A DNA stretch of 64,000 bases from Roseibium denhamense (GTDB lineage: Bacteria; Pseudomonadota; Alphaproteobacteria; Rhizobiales; Stappiaceae), in NCBI RefSeq assembly GCF_009711415.1, contig NZ_SMLZ01000116.1, forward strand, positions 189,000 to 252,999. The letters are read 5' to 3'. Numbering within the stretch: position 1 is the first letter of the stretch; each line of letters starts with the position of its first letter. The notes beneath the pieces are model-generated. The model was not told the DNA's origin and ran no database searches. It saw nothing but the letters and a program-made list of their open reading frames with translations. Below, one piece after another: positions 1-9,352 of this stretch. A program made the translations under genes and the position numbers.

Positions 1-791
1 TAACCGTTCCTGTCGGCACCGGATGGATGGATCCCGGTGCCCATGACACGCTTGATTTCATGCTCGGCGGCGATGTGGCGACGGTGTCGGTCCAGTATTC
101 CTATCTGACGAGCGTCCTGTCCTTGCTCGCCCACCCGGATTATGGCGTGGACCAAGCCCGGGAACTCTTCAACGCCATATATGATCACTGGACCACGCTA
201 CCGCCGGACAGCCGGCCGGCGTTTTATGTCCATGGCCTCAGCCAGGGAGCATTCAATTCCCAGGCAACCTTACCGCTTCTGGATATGCTGGGAGATCCCA
301 TCCAAGGCGCGTTTTGGGCCGGATCGCCTTTCTTTTCCCGTTATTGGTCTGAAGTTCGCGACAACAGGAACCCAGGCAGTCCTGCCTGGAGGCCGACCTA
401 TGGCAACGGATCATTACTCCGGGTCATCGACCAGTATGGAGGTCTGAACGGAAATTACACACCGTGGGGACCCATTCGGGCGGTCTTTTTGAACTACGGA
501 AGCGACCCAATCGTCAACTTCACCTTCGACAGTGCGGTCAAGCCGCCTGCCTGGTTAAATGAACCGCGGGCGCCTGACGTGACCGGCAAGCTGACCTGGT
601 TTCCGGTTGTAACCATGCTGCAGCTGGCGCTGGATTCCATGTTTGCGCTCGATGTGCCGCGCTTTGGGCACTACTACGTCGCTCCGGATTATATCGATGG
701 ATGGGCAGCTGTTGTTGCGCCTGAAGGATGGACTGAAGACAAGGCAATCGAACTCAAGGTCATCTTCGAGGGACGTGGCCCTGCTTTTTAA
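1..791 (+). CDS. alpha/beta-hydrolase (Abhydrolase_9/DUF2319-type), 3' end only
   Basis: The reading frame is already open at the first bases of the window, so the gene starts upstream and only about 262 codons are seen. The visible part carries a nucleophile elbow GLSQG with its serine near base 240. It also has the glycine- and tyrosine-rich stretches (GTGWMDP, VQYSYL) that I associate with the membrane-anchored alpha/beta-hydrolase family PF10081. A late histidine (RFGHYY, near base 667) could complete the catalytic triad. In that family an N-terminal membrane region precedes the hydrolase domain; it would lie outside the window. The substrate is unknown. The gene ends 17 bases from the convergent patatin gene. 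Confidence 0.75.
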   Translation, partial: TVPVGTGWMDPGAHDTLDFMLGGDVATVSVQYSYLTSVLSLLAHPDYGVDQARELFNAIYDHWTTLPPDSRPAFYVHGLSQGAFNSQATLPLLDMLGDPIQGAFWAGSPFFSRYWSEVRDNRNPGSPAWRPTYGNGSLLRVIDQYGGLNGNYTPWGPIRAVFLNYGSDPIVNFTFDSAVKPPAWLNEPRAPDVTGKLTWFPVVTMLQLALDSMFALDVPRFGHYYVAPDYIDGWAAVVAPEGWTEDKAIELKVIFEGRGPAF

Positions 792-808
792 ACGCCTCGA
801 TGCAGCGT

Positions 809-1735
809 TCAGGTGAGCAACCGCTCAAGATCCCTTTTGAACGGATCCTTACTTCTGTCGGCGGCCGCCAGAATATCGCGCACCTTGAAGAAATCCATGG
901 CCGTGAACCGTCCTATCGGCGGTTCGACGAGAATATCCGGGCGGCTGCAAGCGAGCTTGGCCTGCACAAGGGAGTGCAAGGTGATCGAAAATGACCCGAT
1001 CCAGGTCTCCATCCCGCTCGGAAGTTTGCCATCATCAAGAAAATCACTGCCTGTAACGTCAACAGCAACGGTATGATGCTGACCGGCGTCTAGTATGGCA
1101 AAGGGTGTGGGGTCCACAAACCCTCCATCAATCAGCACTTTTCCCTCAATTTTTACCGGGGTGAGCAACATCGGCAAAGCCGATGAGGCTGCGATTGCCG
1201 GTAGCAACTGGCCATCGGTGAGGACGATCAAATCTTGTGTGTAGAAATCTGTCGCTACGATCTTGAGGGGAATGCGGAGCGTCTTGAAGTCGGGTGCAAG
1301 CGATTGCGGCAATATTGTTTCGAACAGGACTACAGGATCAATGATTGCCGGCCGCATGACGTTCAGGAGCGAGCCCCAGGTCCGGCCATCCTTCAAAAAG
1401 AGCTTCTGGAACAATTGGGTCTTTTGGGTGAACAGATCGACGGTAAAGGTCCGGATCTCCTTCCCGCTCATCCCGCTGGCGTAAAGGCCACCCAGGATTG
1501 CCCCCATGGACGTTCCGGAGATTTCTGCTGGCGTGACGCCAAGTTCGTCAATCGCTTCGAGGATTGGAATATGGGCGAAGGCCTTTGCAGCTCCACCGCC
1601 AAGCGCCAGTGAAAATCCGGTTTTCGTTTCCAAGGATGATGCCTCTAAGCTTTTGGAAAAGGCTGACCCGGCAAGTCCCGATGCCGCCAGCCCGGTAAGT
1701 CCGGTCGCGGTCTTCAGAAAAATGCGTCTCTTCAT
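809..1735 (-). CDS. Tat-exported patatin-like phospholipase
   Basis: This is a predicted serine lipid hydrolase of the patatin family, about 308 residues from the ATG at 1735. That start has an AGGA box seven bases upstream; a TTG two codons earlier is less likely. The N-terminus reads KRRIFLK followed by a small-residue hydrophobic stretch ending in AFS, a good twin-arginine signal, so export to the periplasm is expected. The catalytic serine sits in GTSMG near residue 76 and the aspartate in IDGGF near residue 205. The oxyanion-hole loop reads GGGAAKAF, where the usual motif has glycine after the basic residue. It lies 60 bases downstream of uraD on the same strand and may be read through from the purine operon, but nothing in its sequence ties it to purines. 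Confidence 0.82.
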   Translation of the reverse strand: MKRRIFLKTATGLTGLAASGLAGSAFSKSLEASSLETKTGFSLALGGGAAKAFAHIPILEAIDELGVTPAEISGTSMGAILGGLYASGMSGKEIRTFTVDLFTQKTQLFQKLFLKDGRTWGSLLNVMRPAIIDPVVLFETILPQSLAPDFKTLRIPLKIVATDFYTQDLIVLTDGQLLPAIAASSALPMLLTPVKIEGKVLIDGGFVDPTPFAILDAGQHHTVAVDVTGSDFLDDGKLPSGMETWIGSFSITLHSLVQAKLACSRPDILVEPPIGRFTAMDFFKVRDILAAADRSKDPFKRDLERLLT

Positions 1736-1800
1736 GGCCAATTCCTGTGATGGTGATCAAGACCACCGTAGCACAGACAAAATGGGAAACCTCCGGACCG

Positions 1801-2310
1801 TCACGCTTGGATACGATCTTCCAGTCGGAACCGGAATATCCGCGCGATCTGGGAGAGAGCCGTTTGAAACTCGGTTTCCGGGTCGGACCCGATCCGCGCC
1901 TCAAAGGCCTCAAGGATCATGTGTTTGGTTGCTCCCTTGACCGCAAATATGAAGGGAAAACCGAATGTGTGACGATAGCGGTCATTCAAGGTGGTGAACT
2001 GCTCGAACTCAGGCTTGGTCAGTGTGTCCAGGCCTGCCCCTGCCTGTTCCTTCTTGGAATCCTCGGCCATCTCCCCTGCAAGGGCTGCCTTTCCTGCAAG
2101 ATCCGGGTGGGCCCGGATGAGCGCGATCTGCTTGTCTTTCCCGGCTGTCAGCATCGCCCGCTCAAAGGCTGAAATGACGTCCTCGCGCGAGACAAACGGA
2201 CGCTTTTCGAACGCTTTTTCCGCAACCCAGGGCGAGTGTTCTGCAACATCGCCGAAGGCTGCGAGAAAATCGGAAAGGTTCAGCGCGTTGATCTCGTCGA
2301 CGGTTATCAT
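1801..2310 (-). CDS. uraD: 2-oxo-4-hydroxy-4-carboxy-5-ureidoimidazoline (OHCU) decarboxylase
   Basis: UraD decarboxylates OHCU to (S)-allantoin, the third step after urate oxidation. The 169-residue length matches the family. The catalytic histidine lies in RAHPDL near residue 68, followed by the AGKAAL region. The C-terminal half has the conserved NDRYRHTFGFPFIF stretch typical of the family. The gene starts only six bases after the puuD stop codon, so the two are almost certainly co-transcribed. With puuD and the hydroxyisourate hydrolase at 13157-13510, all three steps from urate to allantoin are encoded here. Confidence 0.93.
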   Translation of the reverse strand: MITVDEINALNLSDFLAAFGDVAEHSPWVAEKAFEKRPFVSREDVISAFERAMLTAGKDKQIALIRAHPDLAGKAALAGEMAEDSKKEQAGAGLDTLTKPEFEQFTTLNDRYRHTFGFPFIFAVKGATKHMILEAFEARIGSDPETEFQTALSQIARIFRFRLEDRIQA

Positions 2311-2316
2311 GCGGCC

Positions 2317-3498
2317 CTACTTTTGCTGCGCAATCCATGTTCCCAGAAGATCCCGTTCCTCCTGGGTCATGCCGGTTTCGTTGCCGAGCGGCATCGCATC
2401 TGATTGAACGGCCTGAGCCATGACAAGATCCGCGTAACGGCGCAAATGCTCGACGGTTTCAAGCTCAATCCCTTTCGGAGCTTCGTCAAAGCCATCATAG
2501 GTCGGGGCCGCTGCGTGACAGGTGGCGCAATGAGCCTGCGAAATTTCGATCACTCTCGCATCTGCGACCAGATCGCCGCCCGAATAGTCCCGCGGCGCTG
2601 TCATTATGATCGCGACAAGTGTCCCGGCAGCTGCCGTTGGCAGGGCCCACCAAAACTTGGCGATCGGATCTCCAGCATCATGGCGGTTCAGGAAATGACG
2701 CACCATCCCACCGATCAACAGGATAAGCGCCACCAGCAACCAAGCATGCGGATGGCCGGTCAGCATGGGATAATGGTTCGATACCATCATCAAAAGCACA
2801 GGCAGTGTCAGATAGTTGTTGTGGACCGAGCGCTGTTTGCCCATGGCGCCGAGGGCTGGGTCAGGCGCTTCGCCCGCCATGAGGCTTGCTGCGATTTTCT
2901 TTTGGTTCGGAATGATGATGCCGAACACGTTCACCGCCATGATTGTGCCCACAAACGCGCCGACATGGATCAAGGCACCGCGCCCGGAATAAACATGGGT
3001 GAACATGAATGCCGCAGCCATGATCAGCACGAAGACGCAAAATGCCAGAAGCGGTGTGTTCTTGCCGATCGGCGATTTGCAGAGCTGGTCATAAATCACC
3101 CAACCCGCAACGAGCGAGATGACCGATATCGCTACTGCATCAAGCGGTCGGAGCGGAAGCACACTAGGATCAATGAGATATGCGCTTGCATTGAAGTAAT
3201 ACATGACCACAAGGAGGGCAAAGCCGGTGACCCAGGTCAGATACGCTTCCCATTTGTACCAGATCAGGTCGTCGGGGAGTTCCTTTGGCGCGACCGTGTA
3301 TTTCTCGACGTGATAGAAGCCGCCGCCATGAACCTCCCAGGCAGTCCCCGCTACGCCTTCCTTCATGCCTTCGCGTTTGCGCAAGGAAAGATCAAGCGCA
3401 ATGAAGTAGAATGACGTGCCGATCCAGCCGATGCCGACAATGACATGCGCCCATCGAAAGAGCAGATTCAGCCAGTCCATTGCGAATGCAAAGGTCAT
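2317..3498 (-). CDS. puuD: membrane-bound urate oxidase with C-terminal cytochrome c domain (PuuD)
   Basis: PuuD is the bacterial integral-membrane urate oxidase that passes electrons to a fused cytochrome c instead of making hydrogen peroxide. The 393-residue protein begins with hydrophobic helices (WLNLLFRWAHVIVGIGWIG) and has about eight predicted membrane segments. It ends in a 70-residue c-type haem domain with CATCH at residues 324-328 and a possible axial methionine in AMPLGN. The length and fusion match the family. The chosen ATG at 3498 gives a short hydrophilic leader; a second ATG six codons in is possible. It lies between the BMP-type binding protein gene and uraD on the same strand, which fits a purine-breakdown operon. 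Confidence 0.93.
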   Translation of the reverse strand: MTFAFAMDWLNLLFRWAHVIVGIGWIGTSFYFIALDLSLRKREGMKEGVAGTAWEVHGGGFYHVEKYTVAPKELPDDLIWYKWEAYLTWVTGFALLVVMYYFNASAYLIDPSVLPLRPLDAVAISVISLVAGWVIYDQLCKSPIGKNTPLLAFCVFVLIMAAAFMFTHVYSGRGALIHVGAFVGTIMAVNVFGIIIPNQKKIAASLMAGEAPDPALGAMGKQRSVHNNYLTLPVLLMMVSNHYPMLTGHPHAWLLVALILLIGGMVRHFLNRHDAGDPIAKFWWALPTAAAGTLVAIIMTAPRDYSGGDLVADARVIEISQAHCATCHAAAPTYDGFDEAPKGIELETVEHLRRYADLVMAQAVQSDAMPLGNETGMTQEERDLLGTWIAQQK

Positions 3499-3581
3499 GA
3501 GAGTGCGTCCGGATGTTGATTTTGTGTTTTGTCAGGCCGCCGGTCCGGAATAGCCCGGACCGGTTTGGCCATCCTGCAAGT

Positions 3582-4655
3582 TTATTGCGGCAGCTGGTCG
3601 TCGATACCCTGGACGTACCAGTTCATGCCGAGGATCGCGCCGTCATCGAGGCGGACACCGTCTTCCGCTGCAACCGTGCCGTCCTGCTTGGTGATTGGGC
3701 CCGTAAAGGGTTCCCAGCCATCCTTGATCTTGGCTTCGGTTGCCTTGGCCATCTCGACCACATCTTCCGGCAAATTGGTGTAAGGCGCCATCACGACGTG
3801 CCCTTCCGCAAGACCTTCCCAGGAAGAGTGGCTTTCCCAGGTGCCATCCAGTACTTCCTGAACCCGGTGGATGTAGTAAGGTGCCCAGTCGTCAATGATC
3901 GAGGTGTATTGTGCATCAGGTGCGAATGCGATCATGTCGGACGCCTGACCGAAGCCTTTCATGCCGCGTTCCTGAGCAACCTGAAGCGGTGCCGTTGAAT
4001 CGGTATGCTGAGTGATGATATCAGCGCCCTGATCAAACAGAGCCTTGGCAGCATCTGCTTCCTTGCCCGGATCGAACCATGTGTTGACCCAAACGACCTT
4101 CACCTTGAAGTCCGGGTTCACGGATTGTGCGCCGAGCATAAATGCGTTGATGCCGGAGACCACTTCGGGGATCGGGAAGGATGCGATGTAGCCCGCAACG
4201 CCCGCTTCCGACTGCTTTGCCGCGATTTGACCGATGATGTAACGGCCCTGGTGGAACTTGGAATTGTAGGTGGCAACGTTTTCAGCTGTCTTGTAGCCGG
4301 TTGCGTGTTCGAACTTCACGTCCGGAAAGTCCTTGGCCACTTTGATCGTGGGATTCATGTAACCGAACGATGTCGTGAAAATGATGTCGCAGCCTTCGCG
4401 GGCGAATCGCTCAATTGCGCGCTCAGCATCCGGGCCTTCCGGAACGCTTTCAAGGTAGGCGGTCTCGACCTTGTCGCCGAACTTTTCTTCAACGGCCAAA
4501 CGGCCTTGGTCATGCTGGTAGGACCAGCCGAAATCGCCGACCGGGCCGACATAGACGAAACAGGCTTTTACATCCGCCGCATTCGCCGCGGAGCCGGCAG
4601 CAGCAAAAGCAATGGCCGCGACGGTGGCTTTGAGCAGTGATTTCATCAGTTTCAT
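3582..4655 (-). CDS. BMP-family ABC transporter substrate-binding protein
   Basis: This is the periplasmic binding protein of the adjacent importer, in the basic membrane protein (BMP/PnrA-like) family that binds nucleosides and purines. A Sec signal peptide covers about residues 1-26 (ending AANAAD). It is followed by the family-typical CFVYVGPVGDFGWSY. It has no lipobox cysteine, so it should be a soluble periplasmic protein. The start is ATG 4655 or ATG 4646; GAGGGG lies just before the first and about 10 bases before the second, so 4646 is a real alternative. Its place between xdh/ABC genes and puuD/uraD suggests a purine or related ligand; the exact ligand cannot be read from the sequence. 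Confidence 0.88.
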   Translation of the reverse strand: MKLMKSLLKATVAAIAFAAAGSAANAADVKACFVYVGPVGDFGWSYQHDQGRLAVEEKFGDKVETAYLESVPEGPDAERAIERFAREGCDIIFTTSFGYMNPTIKVAKDFPDVKFEHATGYKTAENVATYNSKFHQGRYIIGQIAAKQSEAGVAGYIASFPIPEVVSGINAFMLGAQSVNPDFKVKVVWVNTWFDPGKEADAAKALFDQGADIITQHTDSTAPLQVAQERGMKGFGQASDMIAFAPDAQYTSIIDDWAPYYIHRVQEVLDGTWESHSSWEGLAEGHVVMAPYTNLPEDVVEMAKATEAKIKDGWEPFTGPITKQDGTVAAEDGVRLDDGAILGMNWYVQGIDDQLPQ

Positions 4656-4744
4656 TCCCCTCTGTTTTGACATTTCGCGTGCGGTTCTTCTTGTCTCAAC
4701 GCCCTGACCGCGGCGGGCGCCGAGTGGACCGGTATCTGGGAGGA

Positions 4745-5659
4745 TTACCGGTCCGGAACGAAAGGTTTGCCAAGGCAAGCCGGAGTGTTCACCAATGTCA
4801 GCCGTCTGTTGGCAGAGATGAGCACGAGCACGGCTATTGTCGCAATATAGGGCAAACTGGACAGGAACTGCGACGGGATCCCGAGACCGAGGGCCTGGGC
4901 GTGCAGGTTGAGCACGCTGACCGCGCCGAACAAATAGGCCCCGATTACGACGCGCAACGGCAGCCATGACGCGAACACCACCAGCGCCAAGGCAATCCAG
5001 CCCCTGCCCGCAGTCATGTTTTCCACCCATTGAGGTGTATAGGCCAGCGACATATAGGCCCCAGCAAGGCCGGCGCAGGCGCCGCCGAACAAAACCGCCA
5101 TGAAGCGGATCTTGATTACCGAATAACCAAGGGCGTGGGCGGAGCCGTGGTTGTCGCCGACAGAGCGTAGAATCAGACCGGCTCTTGTGCGGAAGAGCAC
5201 ATAGGTGACGGCGATCACGAGCGCAAATCCCAGATAGACGATGGCGTCTTGCTGGAAGAAAACCGGGCCGATGAACGGGATATCAGATAGGCCCGGAATA
5301 TAGAGTTCCGGCAGGCGCAAACCTGGGACCCCGATAAATGCCTCTCCGATCATACCGGACAAACCGAGACCGAGGATCGTCAGCGCAAGGCCTGTTGCAA
5401 CCTGATTGGCGACTAGCACCAGCACCAGAAAGCCGAACAAGGCGGACATGGCCATCCCTGCGCCAATCGCCGCAATGACGCCGAGGGCACCGGAGCCGGT
5501 CAGATTGGCAATGGCAAACCCAACCACGGCGCCCATGATCATCATCCCCTCCACACCGAGGTTCAAAACGCCAGAGCGTTCGACGACCAGTTCCCCAAGC
5601 GCTGCGATTAACAACGGTGTTGCGGCCGTAATGACCGTCAGCAAAACAGCCTCAAACAT
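4745..5659 (-). CDS. BMP-type ABC transporter permease, second subunit
   Basis: This is an inner-membrane permease of the BPD_transp_2 family (304 residues, about eight to nine hydrophobic segments). It contains the conserved cytoplasmic segment ERSGVLNLGVEGMMIMGA near the N-terminus, typical of nucleoside/simple-sugar permeases. It has a strong ribosome site (GGAGG seven bases before ATG 5659). Its first eight bases overlap the end of the preceding permease gene, so translation is probably coupled. The two permeases, the duplicated ATPase and the BMP binding protein make a complete importer. Confidence 0.9.
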   Translation of the reverse strand: MFEAVLLTVITAATPLLIAALGELVVERSGVLNLGVEGMMIMGAVVGFAIANLTGSGALGVIAAIGAGMAMSALFGFLVLVLVANQVATGLALTILGLGLSGMIGEAFIGVPGLRLPELYIPGLSDIPFIGPVFFQQDAIVYLGFALVIAVTYVLFRTRAGLILRSVGDNHGSAHALGYSVIKIRFMAVLFGGACAGLAGAYMSLAYTPQWVENMTAGRGWIALALVVFASWLPLRVVIGAYLFGAVSVLNLHAQALGLGIPSQFLSSLPYIATIAVLVLISANRRLTLVNTPACLGKPFVPDR

Positions 5660-6743
5660 GGGATACCTCCGCGCTGGCCGGAGCTCTGCGGGAGGAGAAG
5701 CGGATTCGGTATAAGATTAGTGTGTCGCAAGCGAGCACAAAGAACAGCAAAAGGCCTTGAATAACGCTCGCGATCTTGTCGGATACGCCCATGGCCGATT
5801 GTACGCCCTCGCCGCCGATATAGGACAGGGCGAGCACGAAACCGGCGACGATAATCCCGACCGGGTTCAGCCGGCCGAGAAAGGCAACAATGATTGCCGT
5901 AAAGCCGTATCCGGGGGAAATCGTGGGCTGAAGCTGGTTCATTTCACCGGAGACGACCATGATCCCGGCGAGTCCGGCAAGCGCCCCGGACAAGCCGAAA
6001 GCAAACAGAGACAGGCGCTTTGACGAAAAGCCAGCAAAGCTGCCCGCTCGGGGGCTTTGACCCATAACCCGGATTTCAAACCCCTTGAGCGTCTTGGTCA
6101 GGATCACGGTCAGAACCAACGCGATCCCGATGGTGATCACGGTCGCCATGCTGATGCTTGTTCCGGGAATGGACGGTAGTGTCGCCGCGTCTGAAAAGAT
6201 CCGGGATTCTGGGAAATTGAACCCGTCCGGATCCCGCCAGGGGCCCCTCACCAGATAGTCGAGCAAAAGGCTTGCGACATAAACCAGCATGAGACTGGTC
6301 AGGATTTCGTTGGTGTTGAAGCGGGTTTTCAAAAAGGCCGGAATGAGGGCCCAGAGAGCGCCACCGATCATGCCGCATACCAGCATCAACGGCAAAGTAA
6401 GGAAGCTTTCGAAGCCCGGCAGCATGACCGGCAGAAACGAGCCGAACAATGCGCCGACCACGAACTGGCCTTCCGCGCCGATGTTCCAGTTGTTGGAGAG
6501 ATAGCAAACGGCCAGACCGCATGCGATCAACACCAAGGGCGTCGCGGCTGCGATCGTGTCTTCGAGAGACCAGGTCTGCGTCAGCGGATCAATGAAAAAC
6601 TTGTAGAGAGCTTCAAACGGGTTCAGGCCTGACAGGGCAAATATGATCCCGGCCGTCAACGCGGTCAGAAGAACGGCGATGACCGGGGACAGGAACACCA
6701 TGACTTCGCTGTGTTCCTTGCGCTTGACGAGTTCTATGCGCAT
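5652..6743 (-). CDS. BMP-type ABC transporter permease, first subunit
   Basis: This is the larger permease of the importer (363 residues, about nine to ten hydrophobic segments). It carries the NNWNIGAEGQFVVGA segment that corresponds to the NLGVEG loop of its partner. The start codon shares one base with the stop codon of the ATPase gene, which indicates tight translational coupling. Family members (YufP-like) import nucleosides. The location inside a purine-catabolism block favours a purine substrate, by inference. Confidence 0.9.
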   Translation of the reverse strand: MRIELVKRKEHSEVMVFLSPVIAVLLTALTAGIIFALSGLNPFEALYKFFIDPLTQTWSLEDTIAAATPLVLIACGLAVCYLSNNWNIGAEGQFVVGALFGSFLPVMLPGFESFLTLPLMLVCGMIGGALWALIPAFLKTRFNTNEILTSLMLVYVASLLLDYLVRGPWRDPDGFNFPESRIFSDAATLPSIPGTSISMATVITIGIALVLTVILTKTLKGFEIRVMGQSPRAGSFAGFSSKRLSLFAFGLSGALAGLAGIMVVSGEMNQLQPTISPGYGFTAIIVAFLGRLNPVGIIVAGFVLALSYIGGEGVQSAMGVSDKIASVIQGLLLFFVLACDTLILYRIRFSSRRAPASAEVSHV

Positions 6744-8323
6744 CAGGCGACCTCCCCTTGCGCTTCCGCGCCACCAGCCATCAACAGGCCAACCCGTTCC
6801 CGCGTCATGCCGGCGGCCGGTTCCGCGTCGGACAAATGTCCGCGGGAAATAACTGCGATCCGGTCCGCGATTTCGAAAATCTCATCGAGATCCTGGCTGA
6901 TCACGAGAACAGCGGAACCGGAGCGCGCCAAATCGATCAATGCCTGCCGGATCAGGGCAGCAGCGCCCGCATCAACGCCCCATGTCGGCTGGTTGACCAC
7001 CAGGACGCCCGGACGGCGGTCAAGCTCGCGTCCGACGACGAATTTTTGCAGATTCCCGCCCGATAACGATCTTGCCTCGGGATCGTCATGGGACATGCGT
7101 ACATCGTATTTTTGCTTGATCCGCTGCTCCAGTTCCCCTGCCTGGCGCTCAGAAACAAAACCGTTTCCGACAAGGCTGTCGCCGGTAGAGTGACGGGTCA
7201 GAACGATGTTTTCCGACAATTTCATGCCGGGCACCGCACCATGGCCGAGCCTTTCTTCAGGCACAAAAGCCGCATTTTGTTTCCGGCGCCAGGTGACAGA
7301 CTTCGACCCGCAGGGTTTGCCGTCCAGAGCGATCATGTCAGGGGCGACCGGCATTTCACCGGACACAGCATCAAAAAGCTCGCCCTGTCCATTGCCCGCG
7401 ACCCCGGCAATGGCAACCACTTCGCCTGCCTTCAGCTCAAGCGAAATGTTGGTCAAAGCCGTGGCAAACGGCGTGGATGCCTTGGCCGACAAGCTTTTCA
7501 GCACCAGTCTTTCAGCACCAACTTCGGTTTTCTTGGCAGCATTTACGGCGATGACTTCGGCACCTACCATTTTGCTCGCAAGGCTTGCTGCCGTCTCCTG
7601 CGCAGGGTCGCATTCATCGACGACCTTTCCGTGGCGCAAGATCGTTGCGTGATGGCAAATGCGCTGCACCTCTTCCAGGCGGTGGCTGATGTAAAGAACT
7701 GCACAACCTTCGCTTGCAAGCCGTTGAAGGGTCAAGAACAACTGGTCGGCTTCCTGAGGTGTCAGGACCGAGGTCGGCTCATCCATGATGATCAGGCGCG
7801 GTTCCTGCAACAAGCAACGGACGATCTCAATGCGTTGGCGAATTCCGACCGGAAGGTCAGCGACGATATCGGCCGGATTGAGCGGAAGGCCATAGTCTTT
7901 CGAGACTTCGGCAATACGGGCTGCGAGGTCCCGCATGTTTCCAGGTTTCGGCAGCGCAAGGGCAATGTTTTCAACAACGGTCAGGGCCTCGAACAGCGAG
8001 AAATGCTGGAAAACCATGCCGATCCCGAGATCACGCGCGGCGGCAGGGTTGCCGATGTCGACCCTGCGGCCATCCCACCAGATTTCGCCGGCATCGGGCT
8101 CGAGCGAGCCATAGAACATTTTGACGAGTGTTGATTTCCCTGCGCCATTCTCCCCGAGTAGCGCGTGAATTTCACCCTTGTTCAGCCTGATATCGACCGT
8201 ATCGTTTGCGAGTATGTCGCCAAATCTCTTGGTCAGTCCGCGCGCATCCAGCAAAGTGTCCTTTTCGGATCTATTCTGCTGCTCCATGCCCGCACTCACC
8301 TTATTCCGGTTGCTTTCTGCCAC
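6743..8323 (-). CDS. BMP-type ABC transporter ATP-binding protein, duplicated ATPase
   Basis: This 526-residue protein contains two ABC ATPase domains in one chain, as in ribose and nucleoside importers. Domain one has Walker A GENGAGKST near residue 58 and the family-typical weak signature LPVGIRQR. Domain two has a degenerate Walker A (AGVAGNGQGE) and a good signature LSGGNLQK. Such asymmetry is normal for this family. The GTG at 8323 follows GGGGGA at a good distance; ATG 8287, after AAGGTGAG, is an equally plausible start that trims 12 residues. It lies 24 bases downstream of xdhC. Confidence 0.9.
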   Translation of the reverse strand: MAESNRNKVSAGMEQQNRSEKDTLLDARGLTKRFGDILANDTVDIRLNKGEIHALLGENGAGKSTLVKMFYGSLEPDAGEIWWDGRRVDIGNPAAARDLGIGMVFQHFSLFEALTVVENIALALPKPGNMRDLAARIAEVSKDYGLPLNPADIVADLPVGIRQRIEIVRCLLQEPRLIIMDEPTSVLTPQEADQLFLTLQRLASEGCAVLYISHRLEEVQRICHHATILRHGKVVDECDPAQETAASLASKMVGAEVIAVNAAKKTEVGAERLVLKSLSAKASTPFATALTNISLELKAGEVVAIAGVAGNGQGELFDAVSGEMPVAPDMIALDGKPCGSKSVTWRRKQNAAFVPEERLGHGAVPGMKLSENIVLTRHSTGDSLVGNGFVSERQAGELEQRIKQKYDVRMSHDDPEARSLSGGNLQKFVVGRELDRRPGVLVVNQPTWGVDAGAAALIRQALIDLARSGSAVLVISQDLDEIFEIADRIAVISRGHLSDAEPAAGMTRERVGLLMAGGAEAQGEVA

Positions 8324-8347
8324 GCTGTCCCCCGCGCGTATGCCGCC

Positions 8348-9352
8348 TTATTGACCATGTGTTCGTTTTTGTGCAAGCCCCTCGCCTGCGGCAGCCTGTT
8401 GATGACTGGCCTCATCCCGTTCGAGAAGGTCAACGGCTATTCCGGCCGCGATGGCTGCCGGGTGTTTTGATTTTATTGCCGTCACCCCTACCGGGCAGAC
8501 CATTCTGGAAATCAGTCTCTCCGACACCCCTTGCGCTTTTAGACGTTTTTGAAAACGGGCCCGCTTGGTTTTGGAACCGATCACACCGCAATATTCGAAC
8601 CTTTGAGCCAGCAAAGCTCGTGCCATGATATGTTCATCCAGGGCATGCGAGTGCGTCATGGCCAGCACGAATGCGCCGCTTGGGGCTCCTTGAAGAACTT
8701 CGGCAGGGTCTGGCAGGCAGACCTTTTGAACATTGAAAGGCACGGCGCCGGGGAACTGGTCCGCCCTGCTATCCACCCAGGTTATGTCAAACGGCAGCGG
8801 TGCAAGGGCAAGAACAAGGGCGCGTCCAACATGACCGGCACCGAACAGATAAAGAGCCCGGCGGTGTTCGCCGAAGGTCTCAACGAGAACGTTTCCGCTG
8901 CTGTTTTTTACCAGTTTTGCTGAAGAATTGTGCTCTTTTTCAATAACCTGCCGGGCAGTGAGCTCATTGTTTTCAACGCTGGCCTTGGTCGAGAAGACGG
9001 ATTGTTGCCGCTCGAGACTTGCTAGGTGGTCAACCGTCTGCCGGTCTTCCGCATTGAGCACTTCAATTGCAACTTTCGTCCGGCCGCCGCAACACTGGCC
9101 GAGATCCGGGCCCAGAGAGACCGTTTCAAGGGAAAAGGACCGCTTTGCTGTCCGGGCGGCGTTTGAGGCATTTCGGATTGCCTCAAATTCAAGCGTCCCG
9201 CCGCCAATTGTGCCAAAAAAACCGCCATCTTCGCGAACCACCATCCGGGTGCCCGCGTCGCGCGGGGTCGATCCGTCCGCGCTGATAATGGTCACAAGGG
9301 CACATGCTTCCGATGTCTTCAGAACGTCCGCAATGTGCCCCCATACCTTCAT
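8348..9352 (-). CDS. xdhC: xanthine dehydrogenase accessory protein XdhC
   Basis: XdhC binds and delivers the sulfurated molybdenum cofactor to the large subunit of xanthine dehydrogenase. The protein has 334 residues. The N-terminal XdhC/CoxI domain contains GTIGGGTLE and the cysteine pair in LGQCCGGR. The C-terminal Rossmann-like half contains LFGAGHVGRAL near residue 170. The ATG overlaps the xdhB stop codon as ATGA. The order xdhA-xdhB-xdhC is the classic one. Confidence 0.93.
   Translation of the reverse strand: MKVWGHIADVLKTSEACALVTIISADGSTPRDAGTRMVVREDGGFFGTIGGGTLEFEAIRNASNAARTAKRSFSLETVSLGPDLGQCCGGRTKVAIEVLNAEDRQTVDHLASLERQQSVFSTKASVENNELTARQVIEKEHNSSAKLVKNSSGNVLVETFGEHRRALYLFGAGHVGRALVLALAPLPFDITWVDSRADQFPGAVPFNVQKVCLPDPAEVLQGAPSGAFVLAMTHSHALDEHIMARALLAQRFEYCGVIGSKTKRARFQKRLKAQGVSERLISRMVCPVGVTAIKSKHPAAIAAGIAVDLLERDEASHQQAAAGEGLAQKRTHGQ

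Noticed and set aside
2404-3414. 336-codon open frame on the plus strand
   Set aside because: It lies entirely antisense to puuD, has His/Arg-rich low-sense content and no family match.
4656-5030. N-terminal extension of the BMP binding protein
   Set aside because: It overlaps the upstream permease gene by 286 bases, has no family similarity, and the signal peptide begins at 4655 or 4646.
7088-8134. 348-codon plus-strand frame
   Set aside because: It is antisense to the ABC ATPase gene, whose motifs are clear; it shows no protein-like features.
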